NCBI RefSeq assembly: GCF_002845275.2
Contig: NZ_CP088149.1
Coordinates: 1,670,501 to 1,734,500, forward strand
Reading direction: 5' to 3'
DNA length: 64,000 nucleotides
Source: Pseudomonas sp. S06B 330
GTDB lineage: Bacteria; Pseudomonadota; Gammaproteobacteria; Pseudomonadales; Pseudomonadaceae
The notes below the pieces were generated by a model. It was given only the letters and a program-made list of their open reading frames with translations, was not told the DNA's origin and searched no databases. The position numbers and the translations under genes were made by a program. Positions 51,801-60,058 of the stretch are shown here, piece by piece. Every line of letters begins with the position of its first letter. Positions within the stretch are counted from its first letter, which is position 1.

Positions 51801-53207
51801 GTTTATGCCGAAATCAAGCCAAGTATCACCAGTGTCGCCGACTCTCGGGGTGAAGTCGCCGAAGCCGGCACCACAGTTGATACGTCGGTTGCCCTTGCGG
51901 GTAAAGCCACGAGCAACCAGCGGGTAGAGTTGTTCGACGGAACGACTTCGCTTGCCACGGTATCGGTTGATGCCAGCGGCGATTGGTCCTACCCACTGCA
52001 AGGCTTGGTAACCCGGGCATACAGCCTCAAGGCCAGGGCGTTGTATGGGGGTGGGCAGGAGTCGGATAACCGCTCGTTTAGCGTTGTCGCGCAGGTGGCA
52101 CCGACGATCGTTAGCGTAAGGGATTTGACAGGTGAAGTGGCCGACCGCGGCTTTACTTTTGACTCCAGGGTTACGGTGTCTGGCAAGGCGAGCATCGGCC
52201 AGCGGGTCGAGATTTTCGAGGGGGCGATTTCGATCGGTGAGAGACCGGTCAGTGGTGCTGGCGATTGGACCCATACCATCACTGGGTTAACGGTCAGGTC
52301 CTACAGCATCAAGGCGGTTGCCCTTTATGGCAGTGACCAGGAGTCCTTGCCACGTACCTTCGAAGTGCGCCAAGGGGTGACACCGGTTATTACCCGGGTC
52401 GTCGACAGCAATGGCACGGCCATCGGTAATGGTGGTCGTACCTATCTCAGAGGGGGGACGTTGTATGGCACTGCACAAGGAGGGTTGCAGGTACAGATTC
52501 TCGACAACGGGGTTGCCGGACAAACCGTAGGGGTTGCCAGCGGCGGCACTTGGCAGGCCACGCTGGCCGGCCTGTCGGTTGGTCAACATTCCTTCACCGC
52601 TAAAGCGGTATACGGAAACCAGCCTGTCTCTGCTGCCTGGCGCGTGTTGGTTGATGATCGGCCGCCACTGCAAATCGACACCAGCTCGATGGTGCTCAAT
52701 GGCAGAATCTATGTTAATGCCAGCTCAGGACAAGGTCCAAATAACCGGCCGGTGGGAAGTCGTGGTCAGCGATCGGCTTCAGGAGGCACGCCGCCCTATA
52801 CCTACAGTTCCAGCGATACAAAGGTTGCGAGCGTACATAGCAGCAACGGTATGGTGTTGTCCACAGGTAACGGCAGCGCGATCATTACTGTACGCGACAC
52901 TGCTGGGCAGACATTGAGGTACACCGTGAACGTATCTGGTGTTATCCGGATGACCTATAGAGGGCAGTGGCAGTTCGCTTCGGCATTTAGAATCGCAACA
53001 AATGAAGCGACCCTGCGGGAAATCTACAATCAATACGGGGGAGGCGGGATTACTCAAGCTGGTTTCCCTGGCGGCATCTACTTCACCAGTAACTCTGAGC
53101 ATCACCCGTGGCCAATTGCAAAGGGCGTATACATAAACATGGACAATGGTGCCAAAGGGTGGGAACCGCAGTTAGGGCGATCATTCCATGTTATCCAGGT
53201 CGGTTAG
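48870..53207 (+). CDS. Ig-like repeat protein E of the island: tandem Ig repeats, BIG2, lectin-like tail
   Basis: 1445 aa, unrecognised. No signal peptide. Residues 1-600 are colinear with protein C. Residues about 610-1263 are seven tandem Ig-like repeats of 94 aa (consensus V-x-D-S-R-G-E-V-A-x-G-x-T-V-D-T-S-V, then G-x-A-S-x-x-Q-x-V-E-x-F-D-G and Y-S-x-x-A-K-A-L-Y-G). Residues about 1266-1360 are a BIG2-like domain (SASGGTPPYTYSSSDTKVASVHSSNG), and the last 85 residues are a lectin-like tail (WQFASAFRIATNEATLREIYNQYG, GGIYFTSNSEH). It resembles an invasin without its membrane part. AAGGAG lies before ATG 48870. Confidence 0.85.
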   Translation: MRTFSARLFPPRAEGVGILAPRPLFISDMITPVEQGDGGISRAIVERHPEGVLTLIDPYLEMQAGDRLTVLIEGESVRDLTVELPDVGKRLVFYLASVHFQPEWLEDIHFQLLRLGATVPEDSVPLRLRIKLNLPGGVDKEPHLPGHSELLRPQVPQDIIDNGVDAEWAASGVPVTIANYPERAARDTVVLSWGSVRILRLISESEAAGSDPVEVLVDQDAILAAGDSNALELRYEVFDEVWNFSSDGSRSTKLKVEAGAWRLEPPFIAEAIEGKIDLIGLGPNDVTVQIPLNGDPFAVNDIIEFTWIGTPKMGAPLVHIESVQISSLPVILELKVANADIRAIAGGTGDASYVLRKANGEPPQSSKRAFATVVGELSELPAPFIQQAVGALLDSRLDYAWVLLGPYPGMASGDVVNVIWLGKRADGSVYLHEQEVLVTENMVGKAIEVLVDAEHIGGLDGGTLELYYRVSNDRAVIYDVRESARSYFQVLQLRQELPAPVVAEADGDVLDPEVVIPNGATLRVDYTDTEAGDVLTYYWQSVYANGTASDWVPITEASKGRPVEFRIASTLIEVSRGTTISALYALKRGDQTRLSGVLELYVGTPVPIAISSVIDSWGQVVNGGFTVDTSVTLIGTARAAMGVELLDGDTVVGQAGANEQGVWRFPMLGLAPRRYDLKAKALYGSGTESSVWSFTVVVDVDPVITEVADSRGDVANGGATVDTAVTLTGNASAGQQVELFDDAVTWGRVDVDGLGNWVLPRADLVIGSYNLMAKAWYGEERESELRTFQVVAEVSPTIVHVTDSRGELNEGQTTVDTLIIVSGTASVDQALEVLDGTAVLDTVRTDGQGNWSLTLTDLAVKAYVITARALYGSGAQSTARRFSVVDYVFPTLESVRDSRGEVADGGSTVDTSVNLAGKASANEQVEIFDGALSRGIASVNGNGDWTLLLSNLTAKTYSVMAKAQYGNGEESAVRTFTVYAEIKPSITSVADSRGEVAEAGTTVDTSVALAGKATSNQRVELFDGTTSLATVSVDASGDWSYPLQGLVTRAYSLKARALYGGGQESDNRSFSVVAQVAPTIVSVRDLTGEVADRGFTFDSRVTVSGKASIGQRVEIFEGAISIGERPVSGAGDWTHTITGLTVRSYSIKAVALYGSDQESLPRTFEVRQGVTPVITRVVDSNGTAIGNGGRTYLRGGTLYGTAQGGLQVQILDNGVAGQTVGVASGGTWQATLAGLSVGQHSFTAKAVYGNQPVSAAWRVLVDDRPPLQIDTSSMVLNGRIYVNASSGQGPNNRPVGSRGQRSASGGTPPYTYSSSDTKVASVHSSNGMVLSTGNGSAIITVRDTAGQTLRYTVNVSGVIRMTYRGQWQFASAFRIATNEATLREIYNQYGGGGITQAGFPGGIYFTSNSEHHPWPIAKGVYINMDNGAKGWEPQLGRSFHVIQVG
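50697..52660 (+). repeat. Seven tandem 282-bp Ig-like repeats inside protein E
   Basis: Units start at about 50697, 50979, and so on, each about 282 bp (94 codons). Units 4, 5 and 6 are most alike (SVxDSRGEVA, KASxxQxVEIF). Unit 7 is divergent and has a small insertion. Such arrays can expand or contract by recombination. Confidence 0.9.
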
Positions 53208-53308
53208 GCAAGGGCGTGATGTGGCGCTGCGGTGCGGCCAGTGAGACGAAAGGGTCAGCACCGCCTTTCACTAGAAGTCATTGATTTGAATAAATTTATA
53301 CAAAGGAG

Positions 53309-53337
53309 TTGACGGCATTCGCCAGCATCCCTAGAAT
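53309..53337 (+). promoter_or_regulatory. tRNA operon promoter, copy 2
   Basis: TTGACG (53309-53314) and TAGAAT (53332-53337) with 17-bp spacing, then GCGCGCC. All elements needed for activity are kept. Confidence 0.88.
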
Positions 53338-53398
53338 GCGCGCCACTTGCAGCATAAAGCACACAGCGTAACGCGGCAGGGAGTGAATGTTGTAGTGT

Positions 53399-53474
53399 GT
53401 CCCCTTCGTCTAGTGGCCTAGGACACCGCCCTTTCACGGCGGTAACAGGGGTTCGAGTCCCCTAGGGGACGCCA
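53399..53474 (+). tRNA. tRNA-Glu (anticodon TTC), copy 2
   Basis: Identical to copy 1 at 36378-36453. Confidence 0.97.
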
Positions 53475-53479
53475 TATTT

Positions 53480-53555
<76 letters not shown>

Positions 53556-53598
53556 AATTTGGCGTTGCAGTGTTTAGGCACTGCGAGCTTTGGAAGAG

Positions 53599-53619
53599 AA
53601 GGGCTATGGCCCTTTTTTT
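53599..53619 (+). terminator. Terminator-like hairpin between tRNA-Gly copies 2 and 3
   Basis: AAGGGC and GCCCTT pair around TATG, followed by T5. It may reduce or separate transcription of the third tRNA-Gly, or act as a processing hairpin. Confidence 0.6.
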
Positions 53620-53648
53620 CTGTCCGGTTCGACCGGAAGTTTCAATTT

Positions 53649-53724
<76 letters not shown>

Positions 53725-53730
53725 AACAAA

Positions 53731-53761
53731 AAACGCCGTTCGTTTGAACGGCGTTTTTTTT
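53731..53761 (+). terminator. Terminator after tRNA-Gly copy 3
   Basis: AAACGCCGTTC and GAACGGCGTTT pair around GTTT, followed by a further T-run. Confidence 0.93.
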
Positions 53762-53828
53762 CGTCTGTATTTTTTGTTCATCGTTCAGGGCGGTAGCGCT
53801 GTTGTCAGCCCTAGCGCCCCCTCGTAGA

Positions 53829-54236
53829 TCAATGCTTGCTGTCGTCGTCAGACATGCTCAACAGCTGCTTTTCTTGATTCCAGTCGAACGGCTCATCGTT
53901 CTGCTCGGCCTCGTAGCGGCGCTCTTCCAGTTCCTGGTACAGGGCCAGCTCTTGCTCGGGCATGAAGTGCAGGCAGTCACCGCCGAAGAACCACAACAGA
54001 TCCCGTGGGACCAAGTGGGCGATTTGCGGGTAGCGCTGAATGATCTGGCACATCAGGTCTTGACCCAGGTAGGTGCTCTCCGGATCAACCGGCAGTTGCA
54101 GCATCAGGTCGTCGAAACGCTCCAGGAACAGCGCGTGGCTTTCTTCCGGCACTTGTTCGGCTTCGCCCAGGGCCGCGAGGATAGTGCGCAGGTGGGTGAG
54201 CAGGGCGAGATGATATTCCAGGCGATCGGTAGCCAT
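53829..54236 (-). CDS. PA2817-family conserved protein
   Basis: 135 aa, soluble, acidic and helical (LEYHLALLTHLRTILAALGEAEQVPEESHALFLERFDDLMLQL). It carries DLLWFFGGDCLHFMPEQELALYQELEERRYEAE, the conserved block of the family named after P. aeruginosa PA2817. Function unknown. I use MATDRLEYHL (54236) as start; a longer form from 54257 is possible. It is followed on the same side of the chromosome by fadE. Confidence 0.85.
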   Translation of the reverse strand: MATDRLEYHLALLTHLRTILAALGEAEQVPEESHALFLERFDDLMLQLPVDPESTYLGQDLMCQIIQRYPQIAHLVPRDLLWFFGGDCLHFMPEQELALYQELEERRYEAEQNDEPFDWNQEKQLLSMSDDDSKH

Positions 54237-54304
54237 GCTGGCAGTCCTCTTGAGCAAAAACGGGCGCGGGAGTATACGGCTCCCGACGCCCGATGTCCCG
54301 GCCG

Positions 54305-56752
54305 TTAACGAATTTTGCCGGGGGTGGGCAGCAGTTCCTCCTTGCTGAAGGCGTCTACGTCAATGACCTTGCGCCGGGCGGCCTCGGCGGCCTGGAGGGT
54401 TTTAGCTTCTGTTTCCTGCAAGATACCGACACGCAGCGCCGCATCGATTGTCGACTCACCGGGTGCGGGGTTGACCTCGCCACCTTTGAGCGCTTGATGC
54501 AGCTTTTTATGCAGTGGCGCGCACGCGTCGAGCAAGCTGCAGGCGTGTTGTAGGGCACCCACCGGGTCCTCGGCGGCCTGTGGGCGATAGCAGCCAGCAA
54601 GCAGCTCCTCCAGTGCCGGGTCGCCTTTTGCGCGGCCAATCAACGCGGCCACTTCAGCATCCAGAGCGTCACTCGGCCCAGTATGGCGGCGACCGAACGG
54701 GAACACGACCAGGCGCAGGGCGCAGCCGAGGAAACGGTTGGGGAAGTTGTCGAGCAGTCGGTCCAGCGCTTTCTCGGCTTGGCCCAGGCTTTCCTCCATG
54801 GCCCAGCGCAGCAGGGGTTGCAGGTGGCTCGGCGAGCCGAGGTCGTGATAGCGCTTGAGCGCGGCCGAGCTCAAGTAGAGGTTGCTCAGCACGTCACCCA
54901 GGCGCGCTGACAGGCGTTCGCGGCGTTTGAGTTCGCCGCCGAGCAGCATCATGGAGAGGTCGGCAAGCATCGCGAAGGCCGCTGCCTGGCGATTGAGTGC
55001 ACGGAAATAGCCTTGGCTCAGGGCATCGCCAGGCACCTTCTCGAAATGACCCAGCCCTAGCCCGAGGACAAAGGTGCTGGCAGCGTTACCGACCGCGAAG
55101 CCAATGTGTTGCATCAGCAGTTGGTCAAACTCTTTGAGCGCCTGGTTGTGGTCTTCGCGCCCGGCCAGGGCCATTTCCTTGAGGACGAATGGGTGGCAGC
55201 GGATAGCCCCCTGGCCAAAGATCATCAGGTTACGCGAGAGGATGTTGGCCCCCTCGACGGTGATGAAGATCGGTGCGCCTTGCCAATTACGCCCCAGGTA
55301 ATTGTTTGGGCCCATGATGATGCCTTTGCCACCGTGCACGTCCATGGCGTGCTGAATGCATTCGCGGCCACGCTCGGTGAGGTGATACTTGAGAATCGCC
55401 GACAGCACCGAGGGTTTCTCGCCCAGGTCCACAGCCTTGGCCGTTAGCAGGCGAGCGCTGTCCATCAGGAAGGCATTGCCGCCGATCCGCGCTAGCGATT
55501 CCTGAATGCCCTCGAAGGCTGCCAACGGCACATTGAACTGCTCGCGAACCCGCGCGTATTGGCCAGTGACCAGGCTGGTGTACTTGGCGGCACCGGTGCC
55601 TACAGCAGGCAGGGAGATCGAGCGGCCTACCGACAGGCAGTTCATCAGCATCATCCAGCCCTTGCCGAGCATGGCCTGGCCGCCGATGAGAAACTCCAGT
55701 GGGACGAACACGTCCTTGCCGCTGTTGGGGCCGTTCATGAAGGCGGCGCCCAGGGGCAGATGGCGCTGGCCGATCTCGACGCCGGGGGTGTCGGTGGGGA
55801 TCAGCGCTAGGCTGATCCCCAGTTCTTCTTCCTCGCCCAGCAGGTGTTCAGGGTCATAGGCTTTGAACGCCAGACCCAGCAGCGTTGCCACCGGCCCCAG
55901 GGTGATGTAACGCTTTTCCCAGTTCAGACGCAGGCCGATAACCTCTTCGCCTTGCCACTGGCCTTTGCAGATGACGCCGGTGTCGGGCATTGCTCCTGCA
56001 TCGGAACCGGCCAGCGGGCCGGTAAGGGCGAAGCAGGGGATTTCCTCTCCACGGGCCAGGCGCGGCAAGTAATGCTGGCGCTGTTCGTCGGTGCCGTAGT
56101 GCAACAGCAGTTCAGCCGGCCCTAAAGAGTTGGGGACCATGACGGTCGACGCCAGGTCGCCGCTGCGGGTTGCCAGCTTCATTGCCACCTGCGAGTGGGC
56201 ATAGGCAGAAAAGCCTTTGCCGCCGTACTCCTTGGGGATGATCAGGGCAAAGAAACCGTGTGACTTGATGTGCTCCCAGGCTTGCGGCGGCAGGTCCAGG
56301 TCCTGACCGATCTGCCAGTCACTGACCATGGCGCAGAGGTCTTCGGTCGGGCCATCGATGAAGGCTTGTTCCTCTTCGCTGAGTTCAGGTTTGGCATAGT
56401 CGAGCAGGGTGTTCCAGTGCGGGCGACCGCTGAACAGCTCGCCATCCCACCAGACGGTACCGGCATCAATCGCTTCGCGTTCGGTTTGCGACATGGGCGG
56501 CAGGGTGCGTTGGAACCAGCCGAACAGTGGTCCGCTGAAGACCTTGCGCCGCAGATCCGGCAGCAGTACCAATGCGGCTTTGGCCGCCAGCACCAGCCAG
56601 AGGATCGCCAGCAACCAACCGGGAGCGCGGCCGTAGACACCCATCAGCAGCACATACACCGCTAATACTGCCAACGCTGGCACCGCGGCGATGCGGCGGT
56701 GGGCAAGATAGGCCGCACCGATCACCAGAACCACTAACCACAACAGCAACAT
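54305..56752 (-). CDS. fadE: Acyl-CoA dehydrogenase FadE
   Basis: 815 aa, the long membrane-associated class that does the first beta-oxidation step on medium and long acyl-CoAs. Two hydrophobic segments lie at residues about 1-60 (LLLWLVVLVIGAAYLAHRRI; LLAILWLVLAAKAALVLL). The FAD dehydrogenase core includes ALTGPLAGSDAGAMPDTG, QFNVPLAAFEGIQESLARIG, and CIQHAMDVHGGKGIIMGPNNYLGR. The long C-terminal helical domain is typical of FadE. The start at 56752 gives the family length; an extension to 56923 would add a polar leader. It is divergent from the GST gene. Confidence 0.96.
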   Translation of the reverse strand: MLLLWLVVLVIGAAYLAHRRIAAVPALAVLAVYVLLMGVYGRAPGWLLAILWLVLAAKAALVLLPDLRRKVFSGPLFGWFQRTLPPMSQTEREAIDAGTVWWDGELFSGRPHWNTLLDYAKPELSEEEQAFIDGPTEDLCAMVSDWQIGQDLDLPPQAWEHIKSHGFFALIIPKEYGGKGFSAYAHSQVAMKLATRSGDLASTVMVPNSLGPAELLLHYGTDEQRQHYLPRLARGEEIPCFALTGPLAGSDAGAMPDTGVICKGQWQGEEVIGLRLNWEKRYITLGPVATLLGLAFKAYDPEHLLGEEEELGISLALIPTDTPGVEIGQRHLPLGAAFMNGPNSGKDVFVPLEFLIGGQAMLGKGWMMLMNCLSVGRSISLPAVGTGAAKYTSLVTGQYARVREQFNVPLAAFEGIQESLARIGGNAFLMDSARLLTAKAVDLGEKPSVLSAILKYHLTERGRECIQHAMDVHGGKGIIMGPNNYLGRNWQGAPIFITVEGANILSRNLMIFGQGAIRCHPFVLKEMALAGREDHNQALKEFDQLLMQHIGFAVGNAASTFVLGLGLGHFEKVPGDALSQGYFRALNRQAAAFAMLADLSMMLLGGELKRRERLSARLGDVLSNLYLSSAALKRYHDLGSPSHLQPLLRWAMEESLGQAEKALDRLLDNFPNRFLGCALRLVVFPFGRRHTGPSDALDAEVAALIGRAKGDPALEELLAGCYRPQAAEDPVGALQHACSLLDACAPLHKKLHQALKGGEVNPAPGESTIDAALRVGILQETEAKTLQAAEAARRKVIDVDAFSKEELLPTPGKIR

Positions 56753-56935
56753 AGTCTTTCCTCCGTGAAACCTAAGGGCATTCTGCGATCCATCAGAGCT
56801 TAGACGGCATCCGATAATCGGCTTGTCAGAACAGTGACAGGCTGTGGCCGTGGGAGTTCGCCGCAACGCGTGGGTGATTGTCAGGGCTGGCGCCTGGGGT
56901 AGACTGGGCGACCGCACATTCATCAGGACGACGTC

Positions 56936-57559
56936 ATGCTCAAGATCTGGGGCCGGAAGAATTCGACCAATGTCAGGAAAGTACTGTGGTGCGCTGAAGA
57001 GTTAGGGCTGGAGTACGCATCGATCGATGCCGGTGGTGCCTTCGGCCTGGTCAATGAGCCTGAGTACCGGGCGCTGAACCCTAACGGTCTGGTGCCCATG
57101 GTTGAAGATGACGGCCTGGTGCTGTGGGAGTCCAATGCCATCGTGCGCTACCTGTCGGCGCAGTATGGCGTCGAGGCGGGCTGGTATGTGGCCGCTGCAC
57201 GCCAGCGCGCTGAAGCAGACAAGTGGATGGATTGGGTCACCTCATCGCTGGCCGCACCTTTCCGGCCACTGTTCTGGGGTATTTTGCGCACCCCCGCCGA
57301 GCAGCAGGATTGGGTGGCGATCAATGCCGCCCACAAGACCTGCGCGCAATTGCTGTCCATCGCTGACCAGGCGTTGGCCCAACGGCCGTATCTGTCGGGT
57401 GAGCAGCTGGGGATGGGCGACATTCCCTTGGGCTGCTTTGCCTATGCCTGGTTCGAAATGCCGATCGAGCGTCCCGAAATGCGCCATCTGCGGGCCTGGT
57501 ACGAACGCTTGCAGGAGCGCCCGGCCTTCCAGGCAGCGGTGATGACTGCATTGACCTGA
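56936..57559 (+). CDS. Glutathione S-transferase family protein
   Basis: 207 aa. The N-terminal thioredoxin-fold domain begins MLKIWGRKNSTNVRKVLWCAEELGLEY; the Ser of the S-T-N-V motif is the likely catalytic residue. The glutathione-binding loop is NGLVPMVEDDGLVLWESNAIVRYLS, followed by an all-helical C-terminal domain. The substrate is unknown. In P. aeruginosa a GST gene sits at the same place beside the YadGH-like ABC genes, as recalled. Confidence 0.92.
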   Translation: MLKIWGRKNSTNVRKVLWCAEELGLEYASIDAGGAFGLVNEPEYRALNPNGLVPMVEDDGLVLWESNAIVRYLSAQYGVEAGWYVAAARQRAEADKWMDWVTSSLAAPFRPLFWGILRTPAEQQDWVAINAAHKTCAQLLSIADQALAQRPYLSGEQLGMGDIPLGCFAYAWFEMPIERPEMRHLRAWYERLQERPAFQAAVMTALT

Positions 57560-57697
57560 TTACTACGGTCAACCTGATAGTTATTATCGATACACATGAC
57601 TGTACTTGTATGGCCTGGACAAGCACCATGGCCACATTCACTGCGGCCGGCTTACCTGGCCGCGTCTAGAACCTTCCAAACTGGTACGCGACCCGCT

Positions 57698-58630
57698 ATG
57701 AGTTCTGCTCTGTCCATAAGGCAGCTAACCAAAACCTACGGCAACGGTTTCCAGGCCCTCAAGGGTATCGACCTGGATGTCGCCGAAGGTGACTTTTTCG
57801 CCTTGCTCGGCCCCAACGGCGCCGGCAAGTCCACCACCATTGGCATTCTCTCGACCCTGGTCAACAAGACCAGCGGCACGGTGAGCATCTTTGGCAATGA
57901 CCTCGATCGCCAGCCGGCGGCGCTCAAGCGCTGCATTGGCGTGGTGCCGCAGGAATTCAACTTCAACCAGTTCGAAAAAACCTTCGACATCGTTGTGACC
58001 CAAGCCGGTTACTACGGCATCCCGGCCAAGGTGGCCAAGGAGCGTGCCGAGAAGTATCTGACCCAGCTCGGTCTGTGGGACAAGCGCGATGTGCCGTCGC
58101 GTTCTCTGTCTGGCGGCATGAAGCGGCGCCTGATGATTGCCCGGGCGCTGATCCATGAGCCGCGCCTGCTGATCCTCGACGAGCCGACGGCGGGTGTGGA
58201 TATCGAACTGCGCCGCTCGATGTGGAGTTTTCTGACCGAGCTGAACCAGCAGGGCATCACCATCATCCTCACCACCCATTACCTGGAAGAGGCTGAGCAA
58301 CTGTGCCGCCACATCGGCATCATCGACCACGGCACCATTGTCGAGAACACCAGCATGCGCGCGCTGTTGAGCAAGCTGCACGTCGAGACCTTCCTGCTCG
58401 ATCTCAAGCAGGACCTGCCGCAGGCGCCGAACCTGGTCGGTTATCCGTGCCGGCTGGTCAGCCCGCACACCCTGGAAGTGCAAGTGGACAAGGAAGTGGG
58501 TATCACGGCGTTGTTCGGCCAACTGGCCTTGCAGAACATCGAAGTGCAAAGCCTGCGCAACAAGACCAATCGTCTCGAGGAGTTGTTCGTGTCTCTGGTT
58601 GAGAAAAACCTGGCGAAGGTGGCGGTATGA
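57698..58630 (+). CDS. ABC exporter ATPase, YadG-like
   Basis: 310 aa. Walker A is GPNGAGKST, the Q-loop QEFNFNQF, the signature LSGGMKRRL, Walker B LLILDEPTAG, and the H-loop TTHYLEEAE. Sequence pattern and size match E. coli YadG. It belongs to the ABC-2 type drug or polysaccharide exporters. ATG 57698 aligns with family N-termini; in-frame sequence to 57596 is unlikely coding. It overlaps the permease gene by 4 bp. Confidence 0.94.
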   Translation: MSSALSIRQLTKTYGNGFQALKGIDLDVAEGDFFALLGPNGAGKSTTIGILSTLVNKTSGTVSIFGNDLDRQPAALKRCIGVVPQEFNFNQFEKTFDIVVTQAGYYGIPAKVAKERAEKYLTQLGLWDKRDVPSRSLSGGMKRRLMIARALIHEPRLLILDEPTAGVDIELRRSMWSFLTELNQQGITIILTTHYLEEAEQLCRHIGIIDHGTIVENTSMRALLSKLHVETFLLDLKQDLPQAPNLVGYPCRLVSPHTLEVQVDKEVGITALFGQLALQNIEVQSLRNKTNRLEELFVSLVEKNLAKVAV

Positions 58631-59406
58631 GCTCGGAGCTAAGCGCCAATCTGGTCGCCCTCAATACCATCGTCTATCGCGAAGTGCGCCGTTTTACCCG
58701 GATCTGGCCGCAGACGCTGCTGCCCCCGGCGATCACCATGGTCTTGTACTTCGTGATCTTCGGTAACCTGATTGGCCGGCAGATTGGCGACATGGGTGGA
58801 TTCACCTACATGGAGTACATCGTTCCGGGGCTGATCATGATGTCGGTGATCACCAACTCCTACGGCAACGTGGTCTCGAGCTTCTTCGGCAGCAAGTTTC
58901 AGCGTTCGATCGAAGAGCTGATGGTCTCGCCGGTGTCGCCGCATACCATTCTGATCGGCTACACCCTGGGCGGGGTGTTGCGCGGGCTGGCGGTAGGGGT
59001 GATCGTTACCCTGCTGTCGCTGTTTTTCACCGACCTGCAGGTGCACCATCTGGGTGTCACCATTCTGGTGGTGTTGCTGACAGCAACCATCTTCTCGTTG
59101 CTGGGTTTCATCAATGCGGTGTTTGCGCGCAACTTCGACGATATTTCGATCATTCCGACCTTCGTCCTGACGCCGCTGACCTACCTGGGCGGGGTGTTCT
59201 ACTCGATCAACCTGTTGCCACCGTTCTGGCAGACCGTGTCGATGGCCAACCCGGTGTTGCACATGGTCAACTCGTTCCGTTACGGCATTCTCGGGGTGTC
59301 GGACATTCGCATCGGCGTGGCGATCAGCTTCATGCTGATTGCCACCGCCGTGCTGTACTTCGGTTGCAATCGCCTACTGGTCAGTGGGCGTGGAATGCGT
59401 ACCTGA
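58627..59406 (+). CDS. ABC-2 type permease, YadH-like
   Basis: 259 aa with six membrane spans. TRIWPQTLLPPAITMVLYFVIFGNLIGRQIGDMGGFTYMEYIVPGLIMMSVITNSYGNV and FDDISIIPTFVLTPLTYLGGVFYS match E. coli YadH closely. It would pair with the ATPase just upstream, with which it overlaps by ATGA. The exported compound is unknown. The last 33 bp overlap the convergent DUF2062 gene. Confidence 0.94.
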   Translation: MSSELSANLVALNTIVYREVRRFTRIWPQTLLPPAITMVLYFVIFGNLIGRQIGDMGGFTYMEYIVPGLIMMSVITNSYGNVVSSFFGSKFQRSIEELMVSPVSPHTILIGYTLGGVLRGLAVGVIVTLLSLFFTDLQVHHLGVTILVVLLTATIFSLLGFINAVFARNFDDISIIPTFVLTPLTYLGGVFYSINLLPPFWQTVSMANPVLHMVNSFRYGILGVSDIRIGVAISFMLIATAVLYFGCNRLLVSGRGMRT

Positions 59407-59916
59407 GACCTTCTGCTTGCGCCGGCGCCACTGCCGGCCTACCCACCAACGCCAATAGAGCATGGTCAGGCAGTAGGCCAGGGCGCCGAGCAACACGCCG
59501 CAGACCACCGAGCCAAGCAGGAAGGGCTGCCACAGGGTCGAGAGTTCGCCGGTGATCCATTCGAAGGTCAGCTCTTGCGGCAAGGTCCTGGGTGGAACCT
59601 GCATCAGCCAGGCACCCATCTGGTAGGTGCAGAAAAACACCGGTGGCATGGTGATCGGATTGGTCAGCCAGACCAGGCTGACCGCAATCGGCATATTGCC
59701 GCGAATCATGATCGCCAGGCTTGCGGCCAGCAGCATTTGCATCGGCACCGGGATAAAGGCTGCGAACAGGCCAACCGCCATCGCCCGCGCCACTGAATGC
59801 CGATTCAGGTGCCAGAGGTTCGGGTCATGCAACAGCCGGCCGAGAAAGCGTAAGGATTTGTGTTCCCTAATGCTGGTCGGGTCGGGCATGTAGCGTTTAA
59901 AGAGACGACGCGGCAT
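59374..59916 (-). CDS. DUF2062 membrane protein
   Basis: 180 aa. About three membrane spans are visible (AVGLFAAFIPVPMQMLLAASLAI; NPITMPPVFFCTYQMGAWLM; LLGSVVCGVLLGALAYCLTMLYW). The N-terminal H-K-S-L-R-F-L-G and the R-x-x-x-P-x-x-x-A region PIAVSLVWLTNPITMPP are standard of the family. The start MPRRLFKRYMPDP (59916) is preferred to 59952. It lies between the YadGH-like genes and comEC, a common neighbourhood in Pseudomonas. Confidence 0.88.
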   Translation of the reverse strand: MPRRLFKRYMPDPTSIREHKSLRFLGRLLHDPNLWHLNRHSVARAMAVGLFAAFIPVPMQMLLAASLAIMIRGNMPIAVSLVWLTNPITMPPVFFCTYQMGAWLMQVPPRTLPQELTFEWITGELSTLWQPFLLGSVVCGVLLGALAYCLTMLYWRWWVGRQWRRRKQKVSGTHSTPTDQ

Positions 59917-60058
59917 GTAGGCTCTCGACTGGGTGAAGGCGCAAGTATGCACGGATTCTAAAAGGGCCCCATTACAGACTTTGTGACAATTATTGAGTGA
60001 GCACTCACGCTCACTGATCTAAGCCTCAGAGGAAGGGATTCTTCTGGAGCTTGAAACC

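Larger units (their letters stand above)
36535..53273. other. Accessory block of Ig-like repeat proteins between duplicated tRNA units
   Basis: About 16.7 kb between the 282-bp repeats. It holds five forward genes for large Ig-like repeat proteins and one reverse autotransporter gene, and nothing else. Codon use looks less optimised and the DNA locally more AT-rich than in the flanking core genes. No integrase, recombinase, transposase, toxin-antitoxin or phage gene is seen. tRNA flanking is typical of integrated islands, but the enzyme that would move it is missing. Confidence 0.7.

Noticed and set aside
50697..52660. CRISPR-like array
   Set aside because: The periodicity is a coding repeat of 94 codons without spacers; no cas genes in the window.
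36766..53207. RTX adhesins of the LapA type exported by type I secretion
   Set aside because: No glycine-aspartate nonapeptides and no fitting C-terminal signal in the five Ig proteins; AprDEF is specific to the protease cluster.
36535..53273. Prophage or integrative conjugative element
   Set aside because: No integrase, phage structural, replication, relaxase or type IV secretion gene is present.
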